Source of the DNA: Inia geoffrensis
Lineage: Eukaryota; Chordata; Mammalia; Artiodactyla; Iniidae
Length of the DNA: 64,000 bases
Reading direction: 5' to 3'
NCBI GenBank assembly: GCA_036417435.1
Contig: CM070905.1
Location: 17,957,592 to 18,021,591, forward strand
Below are positions 44,423 to 55,420 of this stretch, one piece after another (positions within the stretch are counted from its first letter, which is position 1; each line of letters starts with the position of its first letter). The translations under genes and the position numbers were made by a program. The notes under the pieces were generated by a model. That model was not told the origin of the DNA. It was given only the letters and a program-made list of their open reading frames with translations, and searched no databases.

Positions 44423-44950
44423 TTGCTCGATGGCTCCTTTCCAAGCGGAGGCCCAGGGGGCAGGGAGGGGATACCTCTGTCACCTCAGGTGCCCCAAACG
44501 GCTTGTCTGTGCCCACAGAGAACTGAACGGATGTCCTCTGACTGGGTCTGCTCACCTGACCTGGAGCCCCAGTATCTTCATCCCTCAGACGGGGCTCTGA
44601 CACTTGCCTTACGGGGTTATCCTGAGACTTAAAGAAGAGGAGGTCAATAAAGGGTCTAGAGCAGAGGCTCCCTGTCTCAGGGGAAAAGATGAGAGCATGC
44701 AGGTGTGAGGAAATAGAGAGACGCATAAAAGGGGGAACCCGGGAATGATGTTTTAAACTAGGGAAGAAGAAATGGGGGTGGGGCTTAAGAGGGGCTGGGC
44801 AGAAGAGGCCTTTAAAAGGTGGGATCAAAATAGCAAGAAGAAAAGAGAAAAGGTGCCGACTCTGAGACAAGAGGAAACATATTCTTCCAGCTTAGGGAAA
44901 AAAATTCATTTTACCCCAAATATAGATAGACTCATGTGTCTAGGTTTCTT

Positions 44951-45072
44951 GTTTTTTTTTTTTTTTAACATCTTTATTGGAGTATAATTGCTTTACAATG
45001 GTGTGTTAGTTTTTGCTTTATAACCAAGTGAATCAGCTATACATACACATATGTTCCCATATCTCTTCCCTC
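44951..45072 (-). mobile_element. Very short 5'-truncated L1
   Basis: About 120 bases of L1 3' end ('acatctttattggagtataattgc') follow a poly-T. Target duplications 'ctaggtttctt' are at 44,940-44,950 and 45,073-45,083. Confidence 0.92.
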
Positions 45073-45880
45073 CTAGGTTTCTTTTGGCTTGAATTCTTGC
45101 ACCCCTGAATGCTTCAGGATGTGGTGTTGCCATGCCTTCAGTTTTACCCTAGGAAGCAGCAGCCAGGCCAGGTGCCCCTTGCTGCTCTCTGACCTGGGGC
45201 AAAGGTGCTTCACCCCGGGGGCAAGGGTGAACCTGAGGTCACACAGCCTCGCTGAAGCAACCTGGGCCTGGTGGCGCTCACATTGGGGTTCTGATCCAGG
45301 ATGCACCTCAAAGTGGCCGTGAGGATCACAAATGAGTTCTACCTAAAGCAGACAAATAGGGCACCTGGCACGCGGCAGACACTACTGAAATTCAACTTCA
45401 GGTTTTTGTGGAACATTAAATTAAACGTTGTGTTATGTAGAAAGAAAGTGCCACATGGAAAGCACCCAGTAGGAGCACATTCTCCTTCTCCTTTTCAAGG
45501 TGAATGTAAAATGTTCATTTTAAAATCAAATTCTGCCTAGGTTGAGGCCCTGTCCCTGCTGGCTGTCCATGACCCAGGGTCATGGAGGGTCCCTGAGGAA
45601 TGGCTTTTCTCCCCTCCCCCACTCCCTGGTTTCTCTTCCCTGGGAGCAGAGGGCATTCAGGAGTCTGTGTACCTGTGTCTTGGAGAGCCTTACATTTGCA
45701 CCAAGAGGGCACACAGAGGTCCAGGAACCAACCTGCCTGGTCTTCATCTAGTCACCCCCTCCCCCCATCAACCACCAACCCACACTCATCTGCCTCACTG
45801 GATGAGGCCCACTGGGGAGCAGATCTGCACACAGAAGAAATGCAGTCCTGGGGTGGGATGTTGCTAAGAGGGTTCCTTAC

Positions 45881-45973
45881 CTGCCGCAGCCTGATTTCTT
45901 TATAGAAAATGAAGATCTCTGGTCCACTTAAGTCAACCTTCCCCGCAGCTGTGAGGCAGGAGGCTCTGCACAT
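45881..45973 (-). CDS. STRA8: Probable upstream STRA8 exon (N-terminal extension or 5' UTR)
   Basis: The frame reading GKVDLSGPEIFIFYKEIRLRQ ends at a strong donor, 'CGGCAG|gtaagg', in phase 0. Joined to the next exon it continues LLMETSGED. The human long form as I recall it has a similar leader, a GKID... start ending EIRLWQLIM. In frame upstream there is an ATG at 45973 (MCRASCLTAAG...). The codon aligned to the human leader Met is GCG here. Alternatively a good acceptor, 'cctgcctcacag', would start the exon at 45948, leaving it non-initiating. Both readings are inference. Confidence 0.65.
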
Positions 45974-46079
45974 GAACCCTGGGACCTCTGGGTGGCCTCT
46001 CAGCAGCTTTGGATACAGAGTTCTCCATGGCAACAGCCAAGCACACCGCATCACCTTCTGACCCTGACCCCTCCCTCCC

Positions 46080-46187
46080 AGTACCAGAGATCCTGCCCTG
46101 TACATGCCTCCTCATGGTAACATAGATCCTGCCCCCAATGCCAGCCCCCTAAGTAGCGTAGATTCCGCCCTGAAATACCCCTGCCCT
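46080..46187. repeat. Three degenerate 36-bp tandem repeats
   Basis: Units start at 46,080, 46,116 and 46,152, aligned on 'tagatcctgcc'-like cores (agagatcctgccc, atagatcctgccc, gtagattccgccc). They lie just upstream of the possible STRA8 5' exon. Confidence 0.75.
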
Positions 46188-46189
46188 CC

Positions 46190-46870
46190 ACCAATCTGAG
46201 AGCACTTCCTCCCCTCAGATCCAGCTCCACACCTGTCCCAACAGGGAGCTAACATTCTTGCATTAATGCCAACCCAGTATGGCCACCTGTGTTCTGTGTC
46301 CTTGGCCTTAACTTTCTGGTTGGAGAAACAGCCTTTTTCACTTGTTCTCCATTGTTGGGGATGACGTATTTAAGATCATTTAAAAATAAAAATGGAGGAA
46401 CTGTGGTTCAGGCGTATCCAATGGAGCCGGGTGGCCATTGTGGATGTGGTTTCAGACACATTCTTGCATCAACTCCTGAATTTTCTGAACTATCCCAAAC
46501 TCAAGGACATCATCAGCTGCTTTCAAAACAATATCTGCTAGCAGCTGCCAGTTGCAACCTTATGGTCTCAGGGTCTCCCCTTGTAACTATGCAACCATTT
46601 TGGGCCCCAACAAATCCGTGCTTAACAAGCACCCTTACTTCGTACCAGCTCTAATCCTAATTCTTGGCAAACAACTTATTTAATTTTATGGGTTTTGCAT
46701 ATATAAGCCTCCTTCATTTTGTGGTCCGGTGGAAGACAATTCAAGTGCTTTTTGAATCTGTGTCTCCTGGGCTGCAGTCCTCATTTTGGCTCACATGAAA
46801 CTCTACTCTATCCCTTATTATAAATTGTTTATTGATTATTTACATCAACATTGTTTTCCATCCATTTCAT
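46190..46870 (+). repeat. Probable endogenous retroviral LTR (class I-like)
   Basis: A TATA-like 'tgcatatataagcctcc' near 46,697 is followed by 'tgtctcctgggctgcagtcc' and 'cattttggctcaca', the R/U5 style of mammalian ERV LTRs. No internal retroviral genes flank it, so it is read as solo. The edges are approximate. Confidence 0.5.
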
Positions 46871-47639
46871 GTGATGAAGGGCAGGGGGTCTCAGACTCTA
46901 TCTCCTCCAAACAAAATAAGAGTGATGGATTGTGTATTGAGCACCTACTGTATTGAGTTCCTAATCCTTGTGGATGACCTTGTAAAGATTCTTCTCTTGC
47001 TCATTTTATAGATGCGGAAGCCAGCTCAGAGAAGGGCAGTGACCCGCCTGAGGTTTAAACAACTAAAGTTCTCTCTGGTCTTCTCACCACGCCTCCTTGG
47101 GTGGCATTTAGTGAAAGGAATATTAACTATCTTTGACCAGAGAGAAATTTGCACGATTTTGTAAGTTTCAGAGCAAAAGACCCTCAGCTGTGAACTGAGG
47201 TCAGTGGACAGTAGCTTATAGGGAGGGATGAGGAAGGCAGAGATCCATGGAGAGGTACCTTCTCTGACTCCAGTTAGGAGCTCCCAGCACTGCTGCTAAG
47301 AGGAACTTTGGATGCAATCTCAGATGGGCTTTTGCCCTCCATTTCCTTTGCACAAGGCAAGATTCTCGCTTCCAGGAGAGGCTGGGAATATAGTAGGCTC
47401 CTTTATGGGGAGCAGGTATTGCTGGGTCAGCATGGCTGGGCACTTTCTGCTGTAGAAGAGCAGATACATGACTACCAAGACATGTCCCAGGGTGAGAGTA
47501 CCCATCCGCCCCTGACCTCCAGAGTGAAACTCCCAAAGGCTCAGGGCCTGTCATCATGACTCAGCACCAAGGGACCGCCTTCTGGGGTTTCTGTTTTAAG
47601 GGTTTAATGTATATGAAAGTGTTGTGAAATGTAGAAAGA

Positions 47640-48790
47640 ACTGTACAAATACTGATATAGAAAGTTGAGGCTTGAAACTATAAAATTCCTAGAAGAAGAC
47701 ATATGGGAAAATCTTCATAGCATTGGTTTTGGCAATGATTTCATGGATATGACACTGAAAGAACAGGCAACGAAAGCCAAAATAGACATCAAACCAAAAG
47801 CCTTCTGCACAGCAAAGGAAACACTCAACAGGGTAAAAATGCACCCCAGAGAATGGGAGAAGGTATTTGCAAATCTTATGTCTCATAAGGGGTGATATCC
47901 AAAATATGTAAGGAACTCCTACTACCCAACAGCAAAAAAACAAATAACCTTTTTAATAAATGGTCAAAGGACTTGAACTGAGGTTTTTGAAAAGAAGACA
48001 TACAAATGGCCAACAGCTATATGAAAAGGTGCCCAGCACCACTAATCATCAGGGAAATGCAAACCAAAACCACAATGAGATATCACATCATACCTGTTAG
48101 GATGGCCGTTATCAAACAAACAATGTCTGGCAAGGATGTAGAGAAATTGGAACCCTGTGCACTGTTTCTGGGAATGTAAAATGGTGCAACTATTAGGGAA
48201 AACAATATGGAAGTTCCTTAAAAAATTAAAAATAGAACTAACATATGATCCAGCAATCCCACTTCTAGGTATTTATCTGAAAGAACTGAAAGCAGGATCT
48301 TAAAAAGATGTCTGCACGCATGTTCATTTCAGCATTAGGCACAATAGCCAAGAGGTAGAAGCAACCTAAATGTCCATTGACAGATGAATGAATAAAGAAA
48401 ATGTGGTCTATACATACAATGGAATATCATTCAATCATAAAAAAGATGGATAAACCTTGAGGACATTATGCTAAGTGAAACAAACCAGTCACAGAATGAG
48501 AAATACTGCATGATTCTACTTATATGAGGTACCTAGAGTAATCAACCTCATAGAAACAGAGAGTAGAGTGGTGGTTGCCAGGGGCTGGGGGAGTTGCCAG
48601 AGGGAAATGGGGCATTGCTGTTTAACGAGTATAGAGTTTCAGTCACGGATGAAAAATTTCTAGAAATCCCTGTACAGCATTGTGCATATAGTTAATAATA
48701 TGGTACTGTACACTTATGAATTTGTTGAGGGTAAATCTCATTTTATGTGTGCGTGTGTGTTTACCACAATTGAAAAAAAAAAAAAAAAGG
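47640..48790 (+). mobile_element. L1 3' end, plus strand
   Basis: 'attcctagaagaagacatatgggaaaatcttcatagcatt' begins ORF2 C-terminal sequence. It is followed by 'cagcaatcccacttctaggtatttatctg' and ends in an A-tract at about 48,772-48,788. One stretch of 76 codons (47,665-47,895) is still open but is only an ORF2 fragment, and the element is dead. Confidence 0.88.
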
Positions 48791-48908
48791 CTAAGTGATT
48801 TACTCAAAATTCAAAAGCTAATCAATGTGGTCTCATTTTGGTTTTTTTCCCATTATTATAGTGTAACTCATGAAACTTTGTGGTCAAACATATTCTTTAC
48901 TCATTCAA

Positions 48909-49038
48909 TAATTATTATTTTTTTTTTTTGGCCACACTGCATGGCGTGTGGGATCTTACTTCCCTGACCAAGGATCAAATCTGCACCCCCTGCAGCGGAA
49001 GCATGGTGCCCTAACCACTGGACTGCCAGGGAATTCCC
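48909..49038 (-). repeat. Short tRNA-derived SINE
   Basis: A poly-T, then 'ggccacactgcatggcgtgtgggatc' and 'actggactgccagggaattcccc', mark a minus-strand cetartiodactyl SINE. Confidence 0.85.
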
Positions 49039-49291
49039 CATTAAAGAAATATTTATTGCATGTCCACTATGTGCCAAACATTGTTTTAGGTGCTGGAGAT
49101 ATGACCATGAACAAAACAGACATAAATGCTTATTCTTGTTGAATTTTAATTCTAGTGCTGGGAAGATTAAAAAAAAAAAAAAAGACAAACGTGTTTACAG
49201 TATATTAGAAGGTGATAAACTAAGCCCGCATCCCAGCTAGCCAAGTGACCCCTCCACAGCTTGCGCTAAGGTTTCAACAGACCTCACTGAA

Positions 49292-49700
49292 ATGCCATGT
49301 CAAATGGAACATGCCACGGAAACCATGATGCTCACGTTTCACAAATTTGCTGGGGATAAAGTCTACTTTACAAAGGAGGACCTGAGGATACTCATGGAAA
49401 AGGCGTTCCCTGGATTTTTGGAAAATCAAAATATTGCAGGAGTGGGACCAGTAGTAAGATGGTTAAGTGGGCTTCCAGAGCTCCTTTTTGCTAAATTCTG
49501 GGCTCACTATTGCGTGCGATGACTATTTTGTGGTACACATGAAGCAGAAGGGAAAGAAGGCGGCAGCATGGAGCCGTTACTCCCACCATGATTAGAGTTC
49601 TCCCACTGGGGCGCTTAAGGAATCCGTCCCATAGCTTCCCCCATATAAGGATTTCATGAGCAGATAGGGCCCCTTAGAAAATGTACAAATAAAATCCAAC
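49292..49700 (+). pseudogene. S100A10 (p11) processed pseudogene
   Basis: The first about 47 codons, MPCQMEHATETMMLTFHKFA onward through LMEKAFPGFLENQ, closely match S100A10, the annexin A2 partner of about 97 residues. After that the frame is lost: a central segment is deleted or shifted, and the parental C-terminal bases ('tgactattttgtggtacacatgaagcagaagggaaagaag') appear at 49,520-49,560 in another frame. A 3' UTR with 'acaaataaaatccaact' follows near 49,685. No introns are present, so it is a retrocopy. The loss of the second EF-hand region means no functional product is expected. Confidence 0.88.
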
Positions 49701-49752
49701 TCCCATCTGACAAGCAGAGAAAGCAGAGTCACTTAAAGCCAGATAAGCTTTT

Positions 49753-50075
49753 TTTTAAAAATAAATTTATTTATTTCTGGCTGCGTTGGGTCTTCGTTGC
49801 TGTGTGCACGCTTTCTCTAGTTGTGGCGAGCGGGGGTTACTCTTTGTTGCTGTGCACGGGCTTCTCATTGCAGTGGTTTCTCTTGTTGCGGAGCACAGGC
49901 TCTAGGCACATGGGCTCAGTAGTTGTGGCTCACGGGTTCTAGAGTACAGGCTCAGTAGTTGTGGCTCACGGGCTTTGTTGCTCCGCGACATGTGAGATCT
50001 TCCTGGACCAGGGATCGAATCGGTGACCCCTGCATTGGCAGGCAGATTCTTAACCACTGCGCCACCAGGGAAGTC
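49753..50075 (-). repeat. Long-form CHR-type SINE
   Basis: This minus-strand SINE reads from an A/T-rich tail to 'gccaccagggaagtcc'. Target duplications 'ccagataagctttt' are at 49,739-49,752 and 50,076-50,089. Confidence 0.92.
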
Positions 50076-50428
50076 CCAGATAAGCTTTTGATTTTTATAT
50101 TGGTCACATCCTCTTGCCCTCAATAAGCAACTTCCTTTTTTTCGTTCCTAAAAAGATGGTGATGTGATAAATGCGAAGAAGGAAAATAAAGCAGGGGAGG
50201 GAGATAGGGAGTACAGGGGTAGGCGGTCCACTTTAAATAGGTAGAGGGCATAGCAAATGCAAAACCCCTTGGGCAGGATTGTGTCAAATGCAGAGCAAGG
50301 CATCCCTGTGGCTGGAGCAGAGCGAGAGAGTGAGGAGGATGGTGAGAGATGAGGTTAGAGGAGCAAAGGGCAGGGGGGCAGGGCTTTCCTGGGACCTCTG
50401 GCTGCCGTATCAAGAAGAGGCAGTGAGG

Positions 50429-50630
50429 GCCTCCCTGGTGGCGCAGTGGTTGAGAGACTGCCTGCCCATGCAGGCGACACGGGTTTGTGCCCCGGTCCGG
50501 GAAGATCCCACATGCCGCGGAGCGGCTAGGCCTGTGAGCAATGGCCGCAGAGCCTGCGCGTCCGGAGCCTGTGCTCCGCAACGGGAGAGGCCACAACAGT
50601 GAGAGGCCCACGAACCGGGGGAAGAAAAAA
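50429..50630 (+). repeat. GC-rich cetacean CHR-2-like SINE
   Basis: Its head 'cctccctggtggcgcagtgg' leads to the body 'ccacatgccgcggagcgg' and 'gagcctgcgcgtccggagcc'. Target duplications 'aagaggca(g/a)tgagg' flank it. Confidence 0.93.
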
Positions 50631-51336
50631 AAGAAGAGGCAATGAGGAAGTGATGGGGGAAGCCTGGAGGCGAGTTAAGCCCTTACAATAACACAGGTGA
50701 GAAAATATGAGAGCTGGTGGTGGACGAGGTTAGAAATCACTAGATACTGAAGACAAAGCCCACAGAATATCCTCATGGGTTGATGGTGGGAGGACACCAC
50801 AGAAAGAGGGGAGTCAAAGGTGACTCCTTGGTTTTGAGCCTGGAGAGCTGGAAGGATGAAATGAAAGGATGAGGAAGACCATGGGTCAGGCAGGTTCAGT
50901 TCTTGTAAATCAAATCATTGGTCAACTCCTTTATTCACTTGCTACATAAAATGAATTTTAATTATACAAAGCATACACATTCCCCTTGTAAAAATGAAAA
51001 CATTTGAGTCCACCTTGGTCTTCTCTCCACCTTTATAGATTTAACTACTGTTATTTGTTTGGTATGAATGCTCCCAGATCCTTTGCTAGATGTTTACGTA
51101 CCTACAGATATTCCCTTGGAAAATATAGTTTTGTGAGTTCTGGAAGGAAAGAACTTTACATAAATACATCACTCCGCAACTTGCTGTTTTCATTCAGTAA
51201 TACGCGTTGGAAATGAGTTCATATTTGTACATAGAGATCTGCCTCATTTGTTTTCATGGCTGCACAATATTCCTTATGTTAGCCAACTTTAAAGGAATGG
51301 TGAATTCATTTGAAAGTGGAGAAAACTTTTGCAAGG

Positions 51337-51765
51337 TATATTAGTCAGGGTTCTTCAGAGAATCAGAATATATTTATACAGGGGCGGAGAGAGGTGTGGG
51401 GGACAGGCAGGGGAAGCTGCCGTAATTATTGCAGAAGGTAGAAACAGGATTGCAGAGAGCGAGGAGTTGTTTTTTAGGAAAAGCGGCAACAGAGATGGGA
51501 TTCCCCCATGCTGTCCTCAACTCAATGTTTGCGAAGGCATATTTCTTATTAACCTAGGAGACGTGAATTGTTCCAGCAGTGAAAGTGAATGACTTTATAG
51601 ACTCATAAACTCAAGGATTCCTTCTGCTGGCAGTCTCATGCCATTATTGGCAGTTTACTGCCCTGTGCAAATGGGGACTTTGCTGCCATGTGGGGTGGAA
51701 GGCAGAGGGCTGGAGGCAGGCAGGCTCTCACTCTAATTTGAGCTGCTCCTCAAGAGATATGATCA
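51337..51765. repeat. Old LTR-like interspersed repeat, diverged
   Basis: 'tattagtcagggttcttcagagaatcagaatatatttatacagg' matches the opening of the repeat at 20,283. The end is overrun by a SINE at 51,771. Confidence 0.5.
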
Positions 51766-51770
51766 TGGGA

Positions 51771-52120
51771 CTTCCCTGGTGGCACAGTAGTTAAAAATCC
51801 GCCTGCCAATGCAGGGGACACGGGTTCGAACCCTGGTCTAGAAAGATCCCACATGCCGTGGAGCAATTAAGCCTGTGCACCACAACTACTGAGCCTGTGC
51901 TCCAGAGCTCCCGAGCCACAACTGCTGAAGCCCGCGCACCTAGAGCCTGTGCTCTGCAACAAGAGAAGCCACCGCAATGAGAAACCCGTGCACCGCAACA
52001 AAGAGTAGCCCCCCCCCCTCCCCCGCCACTCTCAGCAGCTAGAGAAAGCCCGCGTTCAGCACAGAGGACCCAACACAGCCAAAAATAAATTAAAATTAAA
52101 AAATTTATTTTTAAAATAAA
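51771..52120 (+). repeat. Long-form CHR-type SINE
   Basis: The head 'acttccctggtggcacagtag' is followed by 'gaacatcc'-type body parts including 'acacgggttcgaaccctgg' (B box), 'cgagccacaactgctgaagcccgcgcacc' and an AT-rich tail. A C-run with 'cccccccctcccccgcc' in the middle is an internal expansion. Confidence 0.9.
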
Positions 52121-52719
52121 GGAGAGATGTGGTCTGGGAGAAGGGGGCTCACTTTCAGTGTTTGGGATAATCTTAGAGATAATCGCTAAACAGACAGACC
52201 CAGGCTCACAGCAGGTGCCTTATACCAGCATGAGGCCCATGGACTGTAAGGGCTGGAAGGACCCCAAGGTTCTTCTTAACCCACGGTCTTTATGTTGAAG
52301 TTGAGGAGGCTGGACAACTTGATCATCAGAGTTCATGTGTCAGGTCCCATCTTTTGTTCTGAAAACTGAATTGTACAAGCATAGGATTGGGAATTCCTAG
52401 TTTAGCATCAATTTATATTTAAAAGTTTTGGGAGGATCGTTGATGAAAGCTTTTTGTGACTCGGCACTAAGATATGGTTATGAAAAATGAACATGCTATA
52501 TTTAAAGATAGGCATTTTATTTATAAAATAAAATTAATACATGTTCATGGTAGGGAATTTGAAAAATATTAAAAAGCATATAGACAAAGTCAGAAATCAC
52601 CCATAAAGTCCAACATCTCTACTACCTAAAGTCAATAATTGTAAATATTTTGTGTGTACGTATAGGTCAAAAATATTATATAAGGCAATCATGTTGCATC
52701 TACAGTTCTGTATTGCACT

Positions 52720-53900
52720 TAAAATTAAACTTTTTATTTTGAGATAATTGTAGATTCACATGCAGTTGTAAGAAATAATACAGAGATCCCACGTACCCTC
52801 TACCAAGTTTTCCCCAATGGTAACATCTTAGAAAAACTATAGTACAATATCACAACCAGCACGTTGACATTTATAATCCACTGATATTATTCAGATGTCC
52901 TTCTTTTACTTATACACACTTGTGAGTGTGTGTGTGTTTAGTTCTCTACAGTTTTATCACGTGTGTAGTTTCATGTATCCACAACCACAGTGAAACCCAG
53001 AATAGTTCCAGTACCACAAGGAGTTCTCATTTTGCCCTTTTATAATCACACCCCCTTACTCTCATACCTGCTCACTCATTCCTGACCCCTGGCAACCACT
53101 AATCTGTTCTCCATGTCTAAATTTTGTCTTTTCAAAGATGTTATATAAATGAATCATAACTGCCTTTTGAGATATAAAACCTTTTAGAATTGTTTTTTTC
53201 CACTCAGCCTAATTTCCTTGAGATCTGTCCAGTGGTGTATCACTAATTCACTTCTCTTTATTGCTGAGTACTCTTCTGTGCTATGGATGTACCAGTTTGT
53301 TTAACTAGAGGAGGTGAGGTAGGTCAGCCATGTTGCCTGTTGTCCCTGTTTATTTTAGCCTCTACCAAAAAGAGTTGAAGGACATCTGGGTTTTTTCCAG
53401 TTTTTGGTGATTAAATAAAGCCGCTATGAGCACTCAGGTACAAGTTTTTATGTGAAGATATATTTTCATTTTTCTGGGACAGATGTCCAAGAGCTTGATG
53501 ACTGGGTCATGTAGTAATTGTGTGTTTAATTTATAAGAAACTGCCTAAAATTTTTTTTGAAGTGTGAATCACATTTTTTTTTTCTTTTTCTTTTGGCCAT
53601 GCCATGCAGCTTGCAGGGTCTTAGTTCTCAGACCAGGGACTGAATCTGTGCCCCCTGCAGTGAAACCGCAGAGTCCTAACCACTGGACCACCAGGGAAGT
53701 CCTGAATCACACATTTTTAACATGTAGTGTGAATATTTCTCTCAGTAATAAAGTAGGCTTTGCAAAAAAGATTTTAAATGATGACATTATATTGCATGGG
53801 ATGGGTATAGCATAATTCATTTAAGCTTTTCCCTAATGTTGAACATTTTGGTTGTTTCAGATTTCTCTTTCCCTGTAGAAATCATGATTAGACGCCTGCA
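52720..53900 (-). mobile_element. Old L1 fragments, minus strand
   Basis: 'tgagataattgtagattcacatgcagttgtaagaaataat' and 'ccatgtctaaattttg' are minus-strand old L1 3' end sequence. A SINE splits it at 53,574-53,702. Confidence 0.75.
53574..53702 (-). repeat. Short tRNA-derived SINE
   Basis: The sequence from 'ttttggccatgccatgcagc' to 'ggaccaccagggaagtcc' is flanked by 'tgaatcaca(c)attttt' duplications at 53,564 and 53,703. Confidence 0.88.
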
Positions 53901-55420
53901 TGTGCAGTTGGTGTGAAGAACAGGCCGGCTGGAACTGTTCTTGCCGTGCCCAGTGATGAGAAGGTTCTGAAAGATTGATTTGTGCTAACTTCACTGCACA
54001 AGGGGCCTGAGGGAGACATCAGAATGCCACCCTTTTTGTCGTTCAGTAAGAAATACAACCATCGCACACACAGGGAGTGTGCATGGTACCACCGGCATAA
54101 ACAACATCCCCTTTGGCCTGTGTTGGAAGACTAACGTAACTGTAAACTCCTTTTTAGTTTACCAGGAGAAAGACACCAGAATGCCAAAACTCTTCCTGTG
54201 GTCAAGTGCCAGGGTGATCAGATGGTCCCCTGGTGAGCTTGGAACCAGGAAAAGGGTGGACTACCTCTAATGGCCCCATTTTCGTGGTCTCGTGCCTTTC
54301 TTCTCATCTTGGGAATGGTCTCGTCATAGAACAGAACTCAGGACATCTGCTGGCTGAGATGCACACGAGGGCGTCAGTGGGCCCTGTGTCACTCTCTTGA
54401 TTTCTGCATGTCTGTGTGCAAAACCTCTTCTGATGGACACAATATTTATTTTGTGAATTGATGCCCTCAATCAGGTCCTGTGAGCCAGTGGCTTTTCTCT
54501 CTTCTTCCATTGACTGTGTCTTTGGTTTTTGATCCATTTTGGGTGGATTCTGCCATTCAGCACTCAGTGGGAAATGCAGTTTCCTCATTCCTAAGTTCTT
54601 GGAGGATACTTTACTGTAGCCTCTGAGTACTTACAGCTTCGACTATTATAAATAACTTTCATTATTACAAATAACTTGCGCTCTTACAAACAACCCATTC
54701 TACACGCATCTCGTCTTTTTAAAATTATTTCTTTAAGGGAAATTTTAGAAGCGTAGTCATTGGGTTCAAGAGTATGAACATTTTCTTTGTTGGTGGCGGT
54801 GATCATTTATAATGCCATCCCTAGAAAAGTATAATAGCTCATTCTGGAGCTCTGTGAGAACGCCCACTTCATTTTATGTTTATCAATACTGGCCAGTAGA
54901 TGTTTTAATGCAAATTTGGTAAGTGAAAAGGGCATCTGTTCTAATTTGTATGTCATCGATTTTCAATGGGCTGAGGGCTGACGTGTAAACAGCCTGCCCC
55001 CTAAGGCAAGGCCAAGGGTTATCAGCAGGGTTGGGCCACTTCCAGTTTTCGGAAGTGTTTAGAACTTTGTACGGCACTGACCACAGTAAGAAAAGATTCC
55101 TCTGCTGAAGGCAATGGCGATGGAAGCTCTGTACTGAGCATGTAACTTGGAGTCCCAGGCAGTACAGACAGGTGGGCTTCATTCATTCATTAATTCAACA
55201 AACAGCTCTTGAGTACCTCCTTTCAAGGGACTATGCTAGGAATTGGAGGGTCAGCCAGACACACTCTCTGCTCTCAGGAGTTTATCATCAAGGAGATGAG
55301 ACAGACAGATAGTTACAAAGCAATGTGATAAGCACAAACAGGGTGCTAAGCCATAGGAACAGAGAGAGGGAAACGCCAAGTGCAACCTGAGGGGTGAGGG
55401 CCAGGGATGACTAGGTTGAG

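Larger units (their letters stand above)
39686..45880. other. Long 5' intron of STRA8 (if the upstream exon is used)
   Basis: No coding exon was confirmed in it. It contains the promoter-like GC-rich block at 44.04-44.42 kb, an L1 3' end at 44,951-45,072, and diffuse old repeat fragments. An open frame of 142 codons on the minus strand (41,908-42,336) matches nothing I recognise and is discussed as a finding. Confidence 0.55.

Noticed and set aside
47665..47895. Open frame of 76 codons as a possible gene
   Set aside because: It matches the end of L1 ORF2 and is followed by L1 3' sequence and a poly-A, so it is an element fragment.
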